Translations under genes and position numbers: made by a program
NCBI GenBank assembly: GCA_001829155.1
Contig: MIAO01000095.1
Location: 1-44,524, forward strand
Source of the DNA: Spirochaetes bacterium GWB1_36_13
GTDB taxonomy: Bacteria > Spirochaetota > GWB1-36-13
Reading direction: 5' to 3'
DNA length: 44,524 nt
Shown here: one piece after another, positions 8,659-18,300 of the stretch
Numbering within the stretch: the stretch's first letter is position 1
How the letters are laid out: each line of letters starts with the position of its first letter
The notes under the pieces: generated by a model
Told to the model about the DNA's origin: nothing
What the model saw: the letters and a program-made list of their open reading frames with translations, nothing else
The model's database searches: none

Positions 8659-10125
8659 TTATTCTTCCACTGGTTTCATATGCGGGAAGATTAAGGTATC
8701 GCGGATGGAAGGAGCGTTTAAAATAATCATCATCAATCGGTCAATTCCGATTCCCAATCCTCCGGTAGGAGGCATTCCGTATTCAAGGCAATTGACAAAA
8801 TCAGAGTCAAAATACATGGCTTCGTCATCTCCGCTTTTCTTTTCAGAGACCTGCTCCATCAGTTTTTCTTTCTGAAGGATCGGGTCGTTTAACTCGCTGT
8901 AGGCATTGGCATGCTCTCTTCCGGCAATAAAAAGTTCAAACCGTTCCACAAAAAGAGGGTTGGAAGGGTCGTTTTTGGCTAAAGGAGTGGTTTTGGAAGG
9001 GTAGTGGGTGATAAAAACAGGTCCTTCCAGCATGGTTTCCACTTTTTCTTCAAAAAGCGTGTTAAAAAGTTTCCAGTATTCCATTCCTTTGATTTTATCC
9101 GCAGGAAGCCCGGCTTCCACCGCTTTCTTTTCCAGTTCATCCCGGTCTTTGACCTGATTGATGTCGATTCCTGAAAATTGTTTCACGGCTTCATCCATGC
9201 GCAGGCGTTTCCAAGGCACGGTAAAGTCAAGGGTTTTTCCCTGATATTCAATGACCGTACTTCCTTTTATATCTTTGATTACGCTGGCGATCATCTCTTC
9301 GGTCAGTTTCATCATGTCGTTGAAATCGGCATAGGCCTGGTAAAGCTCGATCATAGTAAACTCAGGGTTGTGGCGGGTGGAAATTCCTTCGTTTCTGAAT
9401 ACTCTGCCCATTTCGAAAATTTTCTCAATACCGCCGGTAATGATTCTTTTCAGATAAAGCTCAGGGGCGATTCTTAAGTAAAGATCCATGGAAAGCGCAT
9501 TGTGATGCGTAATAAAAGGCTTAGCATTTGCTCCGCCGGGAATCTGCTGAAGGATAGGGGTTTCTACCTCAATGAAATCTCTTTGGTAAAGATACTGGCG
9601 GATGGCTTGAATCACTTTCGCGCGGATCACAAAATTGTCTTTCACTTCAGGATTGACAATCATATCTACATACCGCTGACGGTATCTCGTTTCAACATCG
9701 GTCAGCCCGTGAAATTTTTCAGGAAGGGGATTAATAGCCTTGGATAAAAGAGTGACTTCAAACGCATTGACCGTGGTTTCTCCTTTATGGGTCTTGAAAA
9801 CTTCACCTTTGACTCCGATCATGTCGCCGATATCGATTTTTTTCTTTAAAAACTCATACTCGTCTTTCATCTGCTCGATATGCCCGAAAACCTGAATATC
9901 TCCTTTAGAATCCCGAAGCGTCATAAAAAGGGATTTGCCAAAGACTCTTTTTAAAATCACTCTTCCTGCCAGATTGACTTGAAAAGGGGTTTCGTTTTCC
10001 TGAAATTTCTTTAAAACATCAGCTGAATAGTCTGACGGGTAATAACGAGGAGGATAGGGATCTTTACCCATTTCCCTGATTTCCTGAATTTTTTGAATCC
10101 GAATTTCGCTTTCGCTGGATGACAT
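8659..10125 (-). CDS. lysS: Lysyl-tRNA synthetase, class II
   Basis: 488 residues, the usual bacterial LysRS-II length. It charges tRNA-Lys with lysine in the cytoplasm. The N-terminal OB-fold anticodon-binding domain (VNLAGRVILKRVFGKSLF onward, residues about 50-150) is followed by the class II catalytic core. Motif 1 lies near QAIRQYLYQRDFIEVETP, motif 2 is FEMGRVFRNEGISTRHNPEF, and motif 3 is GGLGIGIDRLMMIIL near the C-terminus. Lysine and ATP contact segments such as ELYLKRIITGGIEKI and AFSEL-type AYSELNDP are present. ATG 10125 is preceded by GAGGCGCC. The gene stands alone on its strand; upstream lies a long non-coding stretch with hairpins. Nothing is missing or unusual in the protein. 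Confidence 0.98.
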   Translation of the reverse strand: MSSSESEIRIQKIQEIREMGKDPYPPRYYPSDYSADVLKKFQENETPFQVNLAGRVILKRVFGKSLFMTLRDSKGDIQVFGHIEQMKDEYEFLKKKIDIGDMIGVKGEVFKTHKGETTVNAFEVTLLSKAINPLPEKFHGLTDVETRYRQRYVDMIVNPEVKDNFVIRAKVIQAIRQYLYQRDFIEVETPILQQIPGGANAKPFITHHNALSMDLYLRIAPELYLKRIITGGIEKIFEMGRVFRNEGISTRHNPEFTMIELYQAYADFNDMMKLTEEMIASVIKDIKGSTVIEYQGKTLDFTVPWKRLRMDEAVKQFSGIDINQVKDRDELEKKAVEAGLPADKIKGMEYWKLFNTLFEEKVETMLEGPVFITHYPSKTTPLAKNDPSNPLFVERFELFIAGREHANAYSELNDPILQKEKLMEQVSEKKSGDDEAMYFDSDFVNCLEYGMPPTGGLGIGIDRLMMIILNAPSIRDTLIFPHMKPVEE

Positions 10126-10708
10126 AGGCGCCTCTTTCTCATTTTTTTATAAAATTCCGCTTTGTTGCAATGTCAGAGCCTTTTTTTTTTGCAGCAAAGC
10201 AATAAAATTCCATTAAAAAATAATAAAATTCAAAGCTTTTTTTAAGCCGAATCCAAAAAAATCAGAAACAAGTCAAAATAAAAAACAGAATAAATCAGCC
10301 ATAAAGGGGGAGGGATTTTTTTCTGTGGCAGTATTTTTCGGGTTATTTTATTTGCAAGTTTTTTTAACCTATCGTTTTCTCATTTCTCTTATTGATCCAT
10401 TTCTCGTTTTAATCGAATATTCCTTATTTCAGATTTTCCTGAGGGTGGCAAATCCAAACCCCCTAACCCCCTTATCCTTAAGTCTTTAAGGACAAGTCGG
10501 ACAGGAAAACCCTGCATCGTGCAGGGTTAAAGAAATGAAAATTTCCCGACCTTCGGCAGGCGGTCACTGAGCGGAGCCGAAGTGACACCTCGACTCCGCA
10601 TCCTTGCCACAAAAAAAATTGCTGCCGTAAAAAATGCTCAAAAACAAATTCTCTCAATAAAAATCAAAATCTGCCGTTTTTTTATGGTAAAAACGAAAGG
10701 ATAGAACC
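10126..10708. other. 583-bp non-coding region with hairpins
   Basis: No credible gene on either strand. The part next to lysS is A/T-rich and holds a stem GCTTTGTTGC (10159-10168) with GCAGCAAAGC (10191-10200) whose loop includes a run of ten T; it lies in the lysS leader on the minus strand. The right part (about 10440-10600) is clearly more G+C-rich than its surroundings. It contains three further hairpins: TCCTTAA/TTAAGGA (10475-10492), AACCCTGCA/TGCAGGGTT (10508-10528) with a 3-nt loop, and GTCACT/AGTGAC (10563-10586). The WG-gene ribosome-binding site is at its right end. I see no tRNA-like or T-box structure that I can support. Confidence 0.7.
10562..10599. repeat. Dispersed repeat with GCGGAGYCGAA core
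   Basis: GGTCACTGAGCGGAGCCGAA followed by GTGAC forms an imperfect palindrome (GTCACT/AGTGAC arms). An inverted partial copy, TCGACTCCGC, lies at 10590-10599. Near-identical sequence occurs at 40367-40410 (CACTGAGCGGAGTCGAAATG differs at 2 of 20 positions) and in inverse orientation at 44485-44500. Confidence 0.65.
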
Positions 10709-11584
10709 ATGCCCTGGGCTTATATTGATCAGACAGGAAAAATAAAAATAGATGCGTATTTCAAAGAAGCCGGAAAACACTCCGAAGGAATCGCAAAAAT
10801 CAAGATGAACGGAAAATGGGGGTTTATCGACCGGCTCGGCGGGATGCTCCTGCAGCCGAAATATGATGATGCAGGTAATTTTAATCATGGTTTGGCGCCT
10901 GTGGCTCTCAACGGAAAATGGGGATTTATCAATATCGAGGGCGAAACCATCATCCCTTTTGATTATGACTATGCATGGGATTTTCAGGAAGAACTAGCGG
11001 CGGTCAGTATCGACCGGAAATGGGGATTTATCAATCCGGAAGGCAAAACGGTTTTTAAACCCCAGCTGGATTTTGTCTGGAGCATGAGCGAGAATAAAAT
11101 CATCGCTTCGCTAAAGAATGTGTGGTACTGTTTCGGAAGAAACGGGAAGATTATCTATAAACCCAATTTTGATTTTGTCGGGTCATTTCATGACGGCATG
11201 GCAAAAGTCAATATTGGCGGGAAACGGATCGGACACAGGCTGATTCAGGGCGGAAAATGGGGCTTTATTGACCGGACAGGGAAGATTATTGTGAGACCCC
11301 AGTACGATTTTGTGTGGAATTTTTCAGAAAAAACAGCCGGAGTCTATCAAAAAGAAAACGACAGCTGGATTTTTATTGACCCAAATGGACAGACGGTTTT
11401 AAGCGTCAAGGCAGAGAGTCTGAAACCGTTTAACGAAGGGCTGGCGCCTGCGGAAATCAACGGGAAATGGGGATATATCAATTCATCTGGAAAAATGCAG
11501 ATCGAAACCCTTTTTCTGGATGCGGGAGATTTTTCAGAAGGACTCGCCCCTGTGAGGGTAGAAGATAAAAAAAATGACGGATAA
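10709..11584 (+). CDS. WG-repeat protein
   Basis: 291 residues made almost entirely of WG (KWGFI) beta repeats. About eight units of 35-45 residues begin at WAYIDQTG and are marked by GKWGFIDRLGG, GKWGFINIEG, RKWGFINPEG, GKWGFIDRTG and GKWGYINSSG; two units are degenerate (WYCFGRNG, SWIFIDPNG). Between them the motif FxEGLAPVxxNGKWG recurs. The function of WG-repeat proteins is not established; they are thought to be binding or scaffold proteins. There is no signal peptide, so it is probably cytoplasmic or exported by an unusual route. ATG 10709 has AAAGGA eight bases upstream. Its 3' end overlaps the start of pabB by 11 bp, so the two are co-transcribed. Confidence 0.88.
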   Translation: MPWAYIDQTGKIKIDAYFKEAGKHSEGIAKIKMNGKWGFIDRLGGMLLQPKYDDAGNFNHGLAPVALNGKWGFINIEGETIIPFDYDYAWDFQEELAAVSIDRKWGFINPEGKTVFKPQLDFVWSMSENKIIASLKNVWYCFGRNGKIIYKPNFDFVGSFHDGMAKVNIGGKRIGHRLIQGGKWGFIDRTGKIIVRPQYDFVWNFSEKTAGVYQKENDSWIFIDPNGQTVLSVKAESLKPFNEGLAPAEINGKWGYINSSGKMQIETLFLDAGDFSEGLAPVRVEDKKNDG

Positions 11585-12533
11585 AATGAATTTTTACGGA
11601 AAGAAAAAGATTCCGTTTTTTTTTCTCATTGATTTTGAAATGCAAAAACCTGAAGTCTGGACTTTGGATGAAATGAAAAAAAGCGGAATCTGTTTTGATT
11701 TTAATGGAATTAAAAATGATTTTGAATTATTGGATTTTCCCAGTCATCCTTTTTCCTTTCAAAAATATCCCATCCCATACGATCGCTACTTGAATTCTTT
11801 TCAGGAAGTTCAAAAAAGCCTTGCTATGGGTGAAAGCTATCTGGTGAACCTGACATTTAAAACCTTGATTGAAACTTCTTTATCGCTCAAAGAAATTTTT
11901 TATAGAAGCAGGGCAAAATATAAACTTTTTTATCCCGGGCGATTTCTTGTTTTTTCACCCGAAACTTTTGTGAGAATTGAAAAAGAAACGATTTTTACCT
12001 ACCCGATGAAAGGAACCATCGATGCCTCCCTTCCCGATGCTTATCAAATAATTATCAACGATCCCAAGGAAAAAGCCGAGCATGTCACAATTGTGGATCT
12101 TCTTCGAAACGACCTTGCGAAAGTTTCCGGCAATGTTTCTGTGGTCCGTTTCCGCTATATCGAAAAAATCAAAACCCATGAAAAAGAGATTCTTCAAGTC
12201 AGCTCGGAAATCAAAGGAACGCTTCGTCCCGGCTATCATGAAAGAATAGGCTCTCTCATTTATGACCTTCTCCCCGCAGGATCGGTGAGCGGGGCGCCGA
12301 AGCAGAAAACACTGGAAATCATCCGGGGGACGGAAGAAGATGAAAGAGGGTTTTATACAGGCATAGCCGGTTTTTTTGACGGGAATAATCTGGAAAGCGC
12401 TGTGCTTATCCGCTTTATTGAAGAAAATAACAAAAAGCTTTTTTTCAGAAGCGGCGGCGGAATCACATTGGACAGTGACCCGGAAAAAGAATATCAGGAA
12501 TTAAAGGATAAAGTCTATGTCCCGATTGCTTGA
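11574..12533 (+). CDS. pabB: Aminodeoxychorismate synthase component I
   Basis: 319 residues of the chorismate-binding fold. The enzyme aminates chorismate to 4-amino-4-deoxychorismate for folate synthesis. The motif YPMKGTID corresponds to the PIKGT signature whose lysine is characteristic of PabB rather than anthranilate synthase (PIAGT). Further family motifs are SYLVNLTF, EHVTIVDLLRNDLAKV, LLPAGSVSGAPKQKT, EERGFYTG-type DERGFYTGIAGFF and the C-terminal RSGGGITLDSDPEKEYQE. It is a short form lacking much of the N-terminal lobe of 450-residue homologues, which is common in PabB. No glutamine amidotransferase (pabA) is in the window. The start is ATG 11574 inside the WG gene; ATG 11586 is an alternative. 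Its end overlaps pabC by 17 bp. Confidence 0.93.
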   Translation: MTDKMNFYGKKKIPFFFLIDFEMQKPEVWTLDEMKKSGICFDFNGIKNDFELLDFPSHPFSFQKYPIPYDRYLNSFQEVQKSLAMGESYLVNLTFKTLIETSLSLKEIFYRSRAKYKLFYPGRFLVFSPETFVRIEKETIFTYPMKGTIDASLPDAYQIIINDPKEKAEHVTIVDLLRNDLAKVSGNVSVVRFRYIEKIKTHEKEILQVSSEIKGTLRPGYHERIGSLIYDLLPAGSVSGAPKQKTLEIIRGTEEDERGFYTGIAGFFDGNNLESAVLIRFIEENNKKLFFRSGGGITLDSDPEKEYQELKDKVYVPIA

Positions 12534-13119
12534 AACTATAAAATGTTTAAACGGACGGATCTACAATCTGGAATATCATCAAAAACGCTTTAACCGGGCG
12601 CGGAAAACACTTTTCAATCAAAACGATTTTCTTTCTCTTCAAGATGAAATCGCTCAAAATCAGATTCCTGAAAACGGGTTATACCGTCTTCGAATTCTTT
12701 ATCAAGAAAAAATCGAAAAAATCGAATGGATTGGTTATCAGAAAAAAATGATTCATTCTCTTCAATGCGTCATTGACGACAGACTTTCCTACAACTATAA
12801 ATGGGAAGACAGGAGGGATTTTGAAAAGCTCCTCCTGAAAAAAAACAATGCTGACGAGATTTTGATCATTCAAAATGGGAGACTGACGGATACCAGTTTT
12901 TCAAACATTGCCCTTTATGACGGGAAAAAATGGCTGACCCCTTCCAAGCCTCTTCTTGAAGGAACCAAAAGAGCCAAACTTCTGGATGAAGGATTGATTT
13001 TTGAAGAAGAAATCTTTTTGAAAGATTTAAAGCATTTTAAACGAATTTCCCTTATCAACGCCATGCTGGATTTAGAAGAAAGCATGATTCCTGCGGGTCG
13101 AATCTGTACTCAGATTTAA
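12517..13119 (+). CDS. pabC: Aminodeoxychorismate lyase-like class IV aminotransferase
   Basis: 200 residues, a short class IV PLP enzyme. Recognisable parts are ETIKCLNGRIYNLEYHQKRF at the N-terminus (as in PabC and other short class IV proteins) and DDRLSYNYKWEDR, whose lysine is the probable Schiff-base residue. ILIIQNGRLTDTSFSNIALY is the class IV signature region, and LTPSKPLLEGTKRAKLL the PLP-phosphate-binding strand. It would remove pyruvate from aminodeoxychorismate to give 4-aminobenzoate. The product assignment rests mainly on its overlap with pabB, since class IV enzymes of this size can also act on branched-chain substrates. ATG 12517 follows AAGGA at a usual spacing. It is the last gene of the WG-pabB-pabC unit. 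Confidence 0.85.
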   Translation: MSRLLETIKCLNGRIYNLEYHQKRFNRARKTLFNQNDFLSLQDEIAQNQIPENGLYRLRILYQEKIEKIEWIGYQKKMIHSLQCVIDDRLSYNYKWEDRRDFEKLLLKKNNADEILIIQNGRLTDTSFSNIALYDGKKWLTPSKPLLEGTKRAKLLDEGLIFEEEIFLKDLKHFKRISLINAMLDLEESMIPAGRICTQI

Positions 13120-13275
13120 AATCGGTAAAGGGAGGGGAAAATTGCTTCCAATTAAACTTAAGTATAGTTTTACAATGAAAAATTTGTTTTTATTACTTAA
13201 AGTACTTATTTTTAATCTTAAGAAGAAATTGAAATTTATTAGAAAAAAGAATTTAGAATAGAAGGTAGTGTGAAA

Positions 13276-13947
13276 ATGAAATATTTATTTGTTTTATTTT
13301 TTTTCTTGTCGGCTCTCTTGATATCTGCTCAAAACAATTCTGTTCAATCCTCCCTTCAATCTCTCCAAAAAAAAGGAATTCAGGAAATGAATGACACGCT
13401 GGATACAATCAAAAAATTGGAAGAAGAAGTTACCAAAAACCCGAAAAATCCAATTTTGTGGAATAATCTGGGTTATTTCTATGAAAAAATCGGAAAACTC
13501 AATAAAGCGGTCGAATCTTATCAGGCAGCGCTCAGTCTGGATAAAAAATACCTGACTTCTCTCTATGCCCTCGGCAATATTTATTTAAAACAGGGAAATA
13601 CAGGCGAGGCGAAGGTTTATTATCAAAAAACCCTTGAAGTCAACCCGAAGCATTGGGAATCTCTTTACGGCATTGCAATGGCTTATCAGATTGAAAAATC
13701 TTATCTTGCCGCCGCTGATTATTTTGAGAAAGTCATCAAAATCAATCCCGCTCAAATCGATACTTATTATTTTACCGCGTTCTGTTATGAGCAGTTGAGG
13801 CTTTATCAGAAAGCGGTCAGGAAATACAAGGAATTTGTTGTCATGGCTTTTAAAATGAAAAAGATTAAACTCTATCTTTTGTTTTTGGAGCAGGCAAAGA
13901 AAAAAGTAGATGAATTGGAAAAGAAGATGAAGGAGGAGAAAATATGA
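13276..13947 (+). CDS. Secreted TPR protein
   Basis: 223 residues from ATG 13276; an in-frame GTG two codons upstream (13270) is equally compatible with the GAAGG at 13261. An N-terminal signal peptide (MKYLFVLFFFLSALLISAQ) points to export. Residues about 45-190 hold at least three canonical tetratricopeptide repeats: NPILWNNLGYFYEKIGKLNK, then YLTSLYALGNIYLKQGNTGE, then HWESLYGIAMAYQIEKSYLA, then a final pair ending in a Lys-rich helix. TPRs bind other proteins. It starts a tight run with the next two genes (4-bp ATGA overlap with the following one) leading to the giant secreted protein, so a role in assembling or exporting envelope proteins is plausible. This is inference from context. Confidence 0.8.
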   Translation: MKYLFVLFFFLSALLISAQNNSVQSSLQSLQKKGIQEMNDTLDTIKKLEEEVTKNPKNPILWNNLGYFYEKIGKLNKAVESYQAALSLDKKYLTSLYALGNIYLKQGNTGEAKVYYQKTLEVNPKHWESLYGIAMAYQIEKSYLAAADYFEKVIKINPAQIDTYYFTAFCYEQLRLYQKAVRKYKEFVVMAFKMKKIKLYLLFLEQAKKKVDELEKKMKEEKI

Positions 13948-14660
13948 AATTTTGCGAGAAAAAAATAGGCGGTATCAGCATTTATATGTATCTGATAGGG
14001 ATTCTTTTGATTGCGCTTAGTTTGCTTTTATTTGTTTTTCCGGGAAACCCAATCAGCAATTCAGGGCTTAAAAAATACCTTTTTAAAGACAGCGGAGCAT
14101 GGGTTTATGAAATTGAGGGAGTTGCGCAAAATGCCGAGAGCATGAAAAAAGAATTTGAAGTCTTTGTAAAATTAAATTATCCGACCCATGTACAGGAAGC
14201 GGTCAAAGCTTCCAAGGAAATCTGGAATGAATTTATTTCCAGAAGGGAAAAACAGGACGCGATTATCTATGAAGCGCTCAATGCAAAGTATCTGGAAGAC
14301 CCTGAATTTGTGTATTTCTTTAAACAGGGAATGAGAGAAGCTTTGGTGAAAGGATACCTTTATAAATCCATCCCTAATATTGACAAGATTAAAGATACCC
14401 AGTATTCGGATGACCGTGTTTTTATTGAAGAGCTTTATAAGAAAAATAAAGCGGTTTACGATGAGAAGAAAATCTCAAAAGACGATGCAATTAAATCGCT
14501 TCAGGAAGTTTATCTGAATAAAAAGAAAGCTGTTATTGATTATCTTTTAAAAGAAGAAGAAGATAAAGTCCTTGGTATGATTCAAAAGAAATTGAAAATC
14601 AAAGAAAATCAAGACTATTTTATTTCAAGCGAAGGGAAAAAAGATGAAACTAAAAAATAA
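13944..14660 (+). CDS. Membrane-anchored protein with SurA-N-like helical domain
   Basis: 238 residues. One membrane helix (about 14-34, YLIGILLIALSLLLFVF) anchors a soluble, mostly helical domain rich in Lys and Glu. The segment from WVYEIEG through RREKQDAIIYEALNAKYL to MREALVKGYLYKSI resembles, weakly, the N-terminal chaperone domain of SurA/PpiD-type periplasmic foldases. The parvulin isomerase domain that usually follows is absent, so this would be a chaperone-only form. The start ATG 13944 has a very strong AGGAGGAG and overlaps the TPR gene stop. Its 3' end overlaps the following lipoprotein gene by 17 bp. Co-expression with two TPR proteins upstream of a very large exported protein fits a periplasmic assembly role, but the family call is tentative. 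Confidence 0.55.
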   Translation: MKFCEKKIGGISIYMYLIGILLIALSLLLFVFPGNPISNSGLKKYLFKDSGAWVYEIEGVAQNAESMKKEFEVFVKLNYPTHVQEAVKASKEIWNEFISRREKQDAIIYEALNAKYLEDPEFVYFFKQGMREALVKGYLYKSIPNIDKIKDTQYSDDRVFIEELYKKNKAVYDEKKISKDDAIKSLQEVYLNKKKAVIDYLLKEEEDKVLGMIQKKLKIKENQDYFISSEGKKDETKK

Positions 14661-15303
14661 AATCTTATTTTTTAGTTTCGCTTTTCTGCTTGTTTTTACG
14701 CTGGGATGTAAAAAAGATTATCGAAGTATTTCAGAATCTTCCAAAAAAACTTTTCTGGAAGCAAAATACGCTTTTGTGCAGGGAAATTTTCAGGCGAGCC
14801 TGAAGCTTCTGGAACAGGTGCTGGACGAAAACCGGTATTTTCTTGCCGGAAGAATCATGAAAATCAAATCTCTTTACTATTTAAACCAGCTTAAGGAAGC
14901 TCTGGAAGAAGTCAAGGTAGTGGAAGAATTTGTGGAAGATAATCAGACTGTGGATTTGTGGAAGTCAAAAATACTGGATGATTTGGGGCAAAAGGAAGAG
15001 AGCAAGGCGATCCTTCAGAAAATTGTGCAGGATGACCCTTATAATTTCAGGGCGCATTATGAACTGGCAAAAATGTATCAGAAAGAAAAAGATTTTAAAA
15101 ACGCTTTTTTAGAGTATAAGGAAGCTTTAAGCATTGAGCCGACTCTTTTTAATATCCGCTTGGAACTTTTAGCTATCTATAAGGAATTGAAGTTTGAGGA
15201 CAAGGTAAAAGCAATGGTTGAGGAAATGGGGAAGCCTTACCGTGAAATCGCAGCGGGAGAAATGGGTAAAGAAAAACTGAAGAAAATATTGGGGGAAAAG
15301 TAA
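14644..15303 (+). CDS. TPR lipoprotein
   Basis: 219 residues. The signal peptide ends in a lipobox (LVFTLGC, lipidated C22), so the protein is anchored in a membrane facing the periplasm. The mature part is TPR-like throughout: TFLEAKYAFVQGNFQASLKL at the start, LWKSKILDDLGQKEESKAIL in the middle, and the best repeat FRAHYELAKMYQKEKDFKNA near the C-terminus. ATG 14644 lies within the previous gene with GGGAAAAAAG upstream. It is the third gene of the tight TPR / SurA-N-like / TPR cluster and lies 83 bp before the giant secreted protein. That gap holds a TTGACT box (15311-15316) but no convincing -10 partner, so read-through is possible. Confidence 0.8.
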   Translation: MKLKNKILFFSFAFLLVFTLGCKKDYRSISESSKKTFLEAKYAFVQGNFQASLKLLEQVLDENRYFLAGRIMKIKSLYYLNQLKEALEEVKVVEEFVEDNQTVDLWKSKILDDLGQKEESKAILQKIVQDDPYNFRAHYELAKMYQKEKDFKNAFLEYKEALSIEPTLFNIRLELLAIYKELKFEDKVKAMVEEMGKPYREIAAGEMGKEKLKKILGEK

Positions 15304-15386
15304 AAAAATATTGACTTTTTAAAAAATATTTTTTTATTTGATTATAAAGACATTTGGTATAAAAGAAAAATTTGAGGGGTATGAAA

Positions 15387-18300
15387 ATGGGCAGCAAAAA
15401 AATTATCAGCTTATGGATTCTGGTGAGCTTCTTCTCATCAATGATCGCTCCGAATATCTTCGCAGCGTATGATTATCAAAAATACAATCAAAAAAAATTG
15501 ACAGAACTCTTTGACAGGGCAAAAACAGCCAAAGATGAAGGCGTTTATCAGCAGATTGTCAATACAGGGCTTTCTGTGATCGAAGCGGGATGGGAACAGG
15601 ACTTTGACGCTTATATCAAAGAGCAGGGAATCGACCCGCAGCAGGCGCTTCTGGAAAAACAGGAAGAGCAGAAAAAATTAAAACAGGAACTTGCCGATAA
15701 GGCGGCGCAAGAACAGAAAAACTGGAAAATCAAACAGGAAGCAAAAAAAATTATTGAAGAACAGAATGGTCAAATTCAGGAATTTCAAGCCGGAATAGAG
15801 ACAAAAGTAAAAGACTATATTCTTCAGTACTACGATGGCCGGGACGAAGGGATTAAAAATCTTTTTAATCAATATCTGGAAACTGAGGCAAATACCTCAA
15901 AAACCGAACTGTTAAATACTTTAAAAGAAAATCTTCAGACCAAACTGGCCAATCTGGAAGGCTATCATGACGGGATTGACCAGACTGTGGATGCGGTTTA
16001 TAAAGAATGGGATATTGATTTATCCAATATATTAATCCGGAATAATAATAAATTTAATACAGAAACCAGTATGGATATTTATTCTCTGAAAGCAAATGCT
16101 GAAAAAGAGGATGCGGAGCTGGTAGTGGGCAATGTATTGAATCAGACCCAGTCAGGACTCAAAACAGTTGAGAGCAATATCTTTGACATGATTCAGAATC
16201 AGGTCAATTTTCAGGAAGCAGGAAACGGAAGCTATGCTGAAAACATTTCTATCGAACTCCGGAAAGAGCTGGAGAAAGGGATTAATCTCTGGAACCAGGC
16301 AAGACAGGATCTGGTCAATCAATACGAGCAAAAACTTCTGGCTGGAAACCAGCTTCTGGAAACAGGAATTCAGGAATGGGAAAATGTATTTGAAAAACTC
16401 CTGAAAGAAAGAAATACCTGGATCGAGAAAACCCGAAGCCAGATTGAGCAGGGTTTTGCAGAATGGGAAAATAAAACCAATGAAATGAATGCTAATTTTA
16501 CAGATATTCAAAATAAATTAAGCGAATATTTAAGCGATAAACAGGAAAACTGGGAAACTTATGGTCAGCAGGTTTTCCAAAACCTTGCCTCTGCCAATTC
16601 CATGGTCAGCGATATTGAGAAACAATTGGTCTGGATGGATGAGACTGTGAAAGGAAGACAGGTTCAGATTGCGGATGAGCTGGCACAGAAAAACGCTCAG
16701 CTTACCTCAGTGGTGAATAACGGGCAGTATGTTTTTAAAAATAATGAAAATGCAGTGGTTGTAACCAGCCGTGATTTTACTGCGCAGGAAATTTATAGTT
16801 CGCCCTTAATGGTCAGAGTATTGGGATATAATCCAATGGACTATATTATGGCAGGTTTTTGCTGGGATATGGGGTGTGTTCCCGCTATTCCTCCCGCCTA
16901 TGCGAATTACAGTCTTCCGGGAAATACATGGGCGACTGGAAACGGGACAAAAACACAGTATTACTGTAATGGGTATCCGATTGCAGACCCGCAAAGTTGT
17001 TCTTACTCTGACTTTCCAGGAGTTTTAACTTCATCGGTTGTAGCCGATCCTACTGTCATGAATGCAAGTGTGAAACTGGCTTATCAAGAATTACTGGGAA
17101 TGAACTATGTCATGGTGAATGGGCAGCCTGTTTTACAAGTTCAGGTCAATGAAGCTTTTGGCAGCCGCTGGGTAAATACTGGAGGGGTTTGGAAGCTTTC
17201 TGCCGATGGAGTCAGTTATAAAAAAACTACTTACCAGATCAGTGTGGATCAGGCAAACCACCTAATGCTTCTATCCGGAGCTGTCAATAATGCGGGAATG
17301 ACCAGTGTTGCCAGATGGATGGAAGAAATTCAGGTATATCAAAACGAAAAAGTGAATGTAACGAATTTGAGAAACCAGCTTCTCACCAGTTTTGCTTCTA
17401 TGGAAGATATGTATCTGAATCAGGGATTAAATCCCTACAATCAGTCTGCAGCGGATGGGGTTTTATCCAGCGAGACAGCCAATAACAGCGATATGTATAT
17501 GATGAGCAATGCCGAGTTTGAGTTTGAGCAAAGTAAAAATGAATATGAATATTTCAGAAAAAGACTTCTGATTGCTCAGGCAGTTTATGAGTATGCGGCG
17601 GCAGACAGCAGTTTGAGAGATACTGCGGCTGAAACGCTTCAAAAAATGCAGAATGCACAGCAGGTTCTCCAGACAAAGAAAAACGAGTATAATAATCTGA
17701 CTACTCTTTTAGGCAGCTTTGAAAACGGACAGTATCAGACCGAGTATCAAAAACAAGTGATCACAACACTTCCAAATGGAGAAAAAGAAGTTTCCTATGT
17801 GACGGAAACCCTGACTTTAGAGGCGCTCCGGCAGCAGGTAGCGGCAACTCAAAGTGATATTCAGGCTATGATTACGGCGCTGGACGGAACCGATCAGACA
17901 GATGGATTAAAAGATCAATACAACAATCTTTTAAAACAGATGCTTCTGGCACAGAATGCAAGCGTGAAGGAAGGGTATAAAAAAGAAGGATTTACAGCCT
18001 ATTCTGATTATACAACATTGATTAATGATTATTTTGATGCAATCAGCAGAATTAATTTTAACAGGGGAAGTGAAGGGACTTCTTTTCTTCAGAGTGTTTT
18101 CGGGAAAGAATCAGCCTCTAATCAAAATCCAGATACCCTGACCCGGGAAAACGGGGTGATGGAATCTTATGTGTCATCCAAAAACCAGCTGGCTCAATTT
18201 ACTTCTTTTACCGGCTACAACAACGGGTTCTTAAAAACTGCTTTCAGCTATCTGGATTCAGCTTCAATAGATTATGAAAACCAAAGCAAGCTTTCCAATA

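Noticed and set aside
10126-10320. T-box or riboswitch in the lysS leader
   Set aside because: A poly-T-containing hairpin is present, but no T-box core sequence or lysine-riboswitch pattern could be found by eye.
11574-12533. Anthranilate synthase component I (trpE) or isochorismate synthase
   Set aside because: The PMKGT motif has the lysine typical of PabB instead of the alanine of TrpE, and the neighbour is a PabC-like gene.
15311-15363. TTGACT box and two TATAAA sequences upstream of the giant gene
   Set aside because: The spacing from TTGACT to the TATAAA boxes is 26 bases or more, and such matches are expected by chance in DNA this A+T-rich. No promoter is called.
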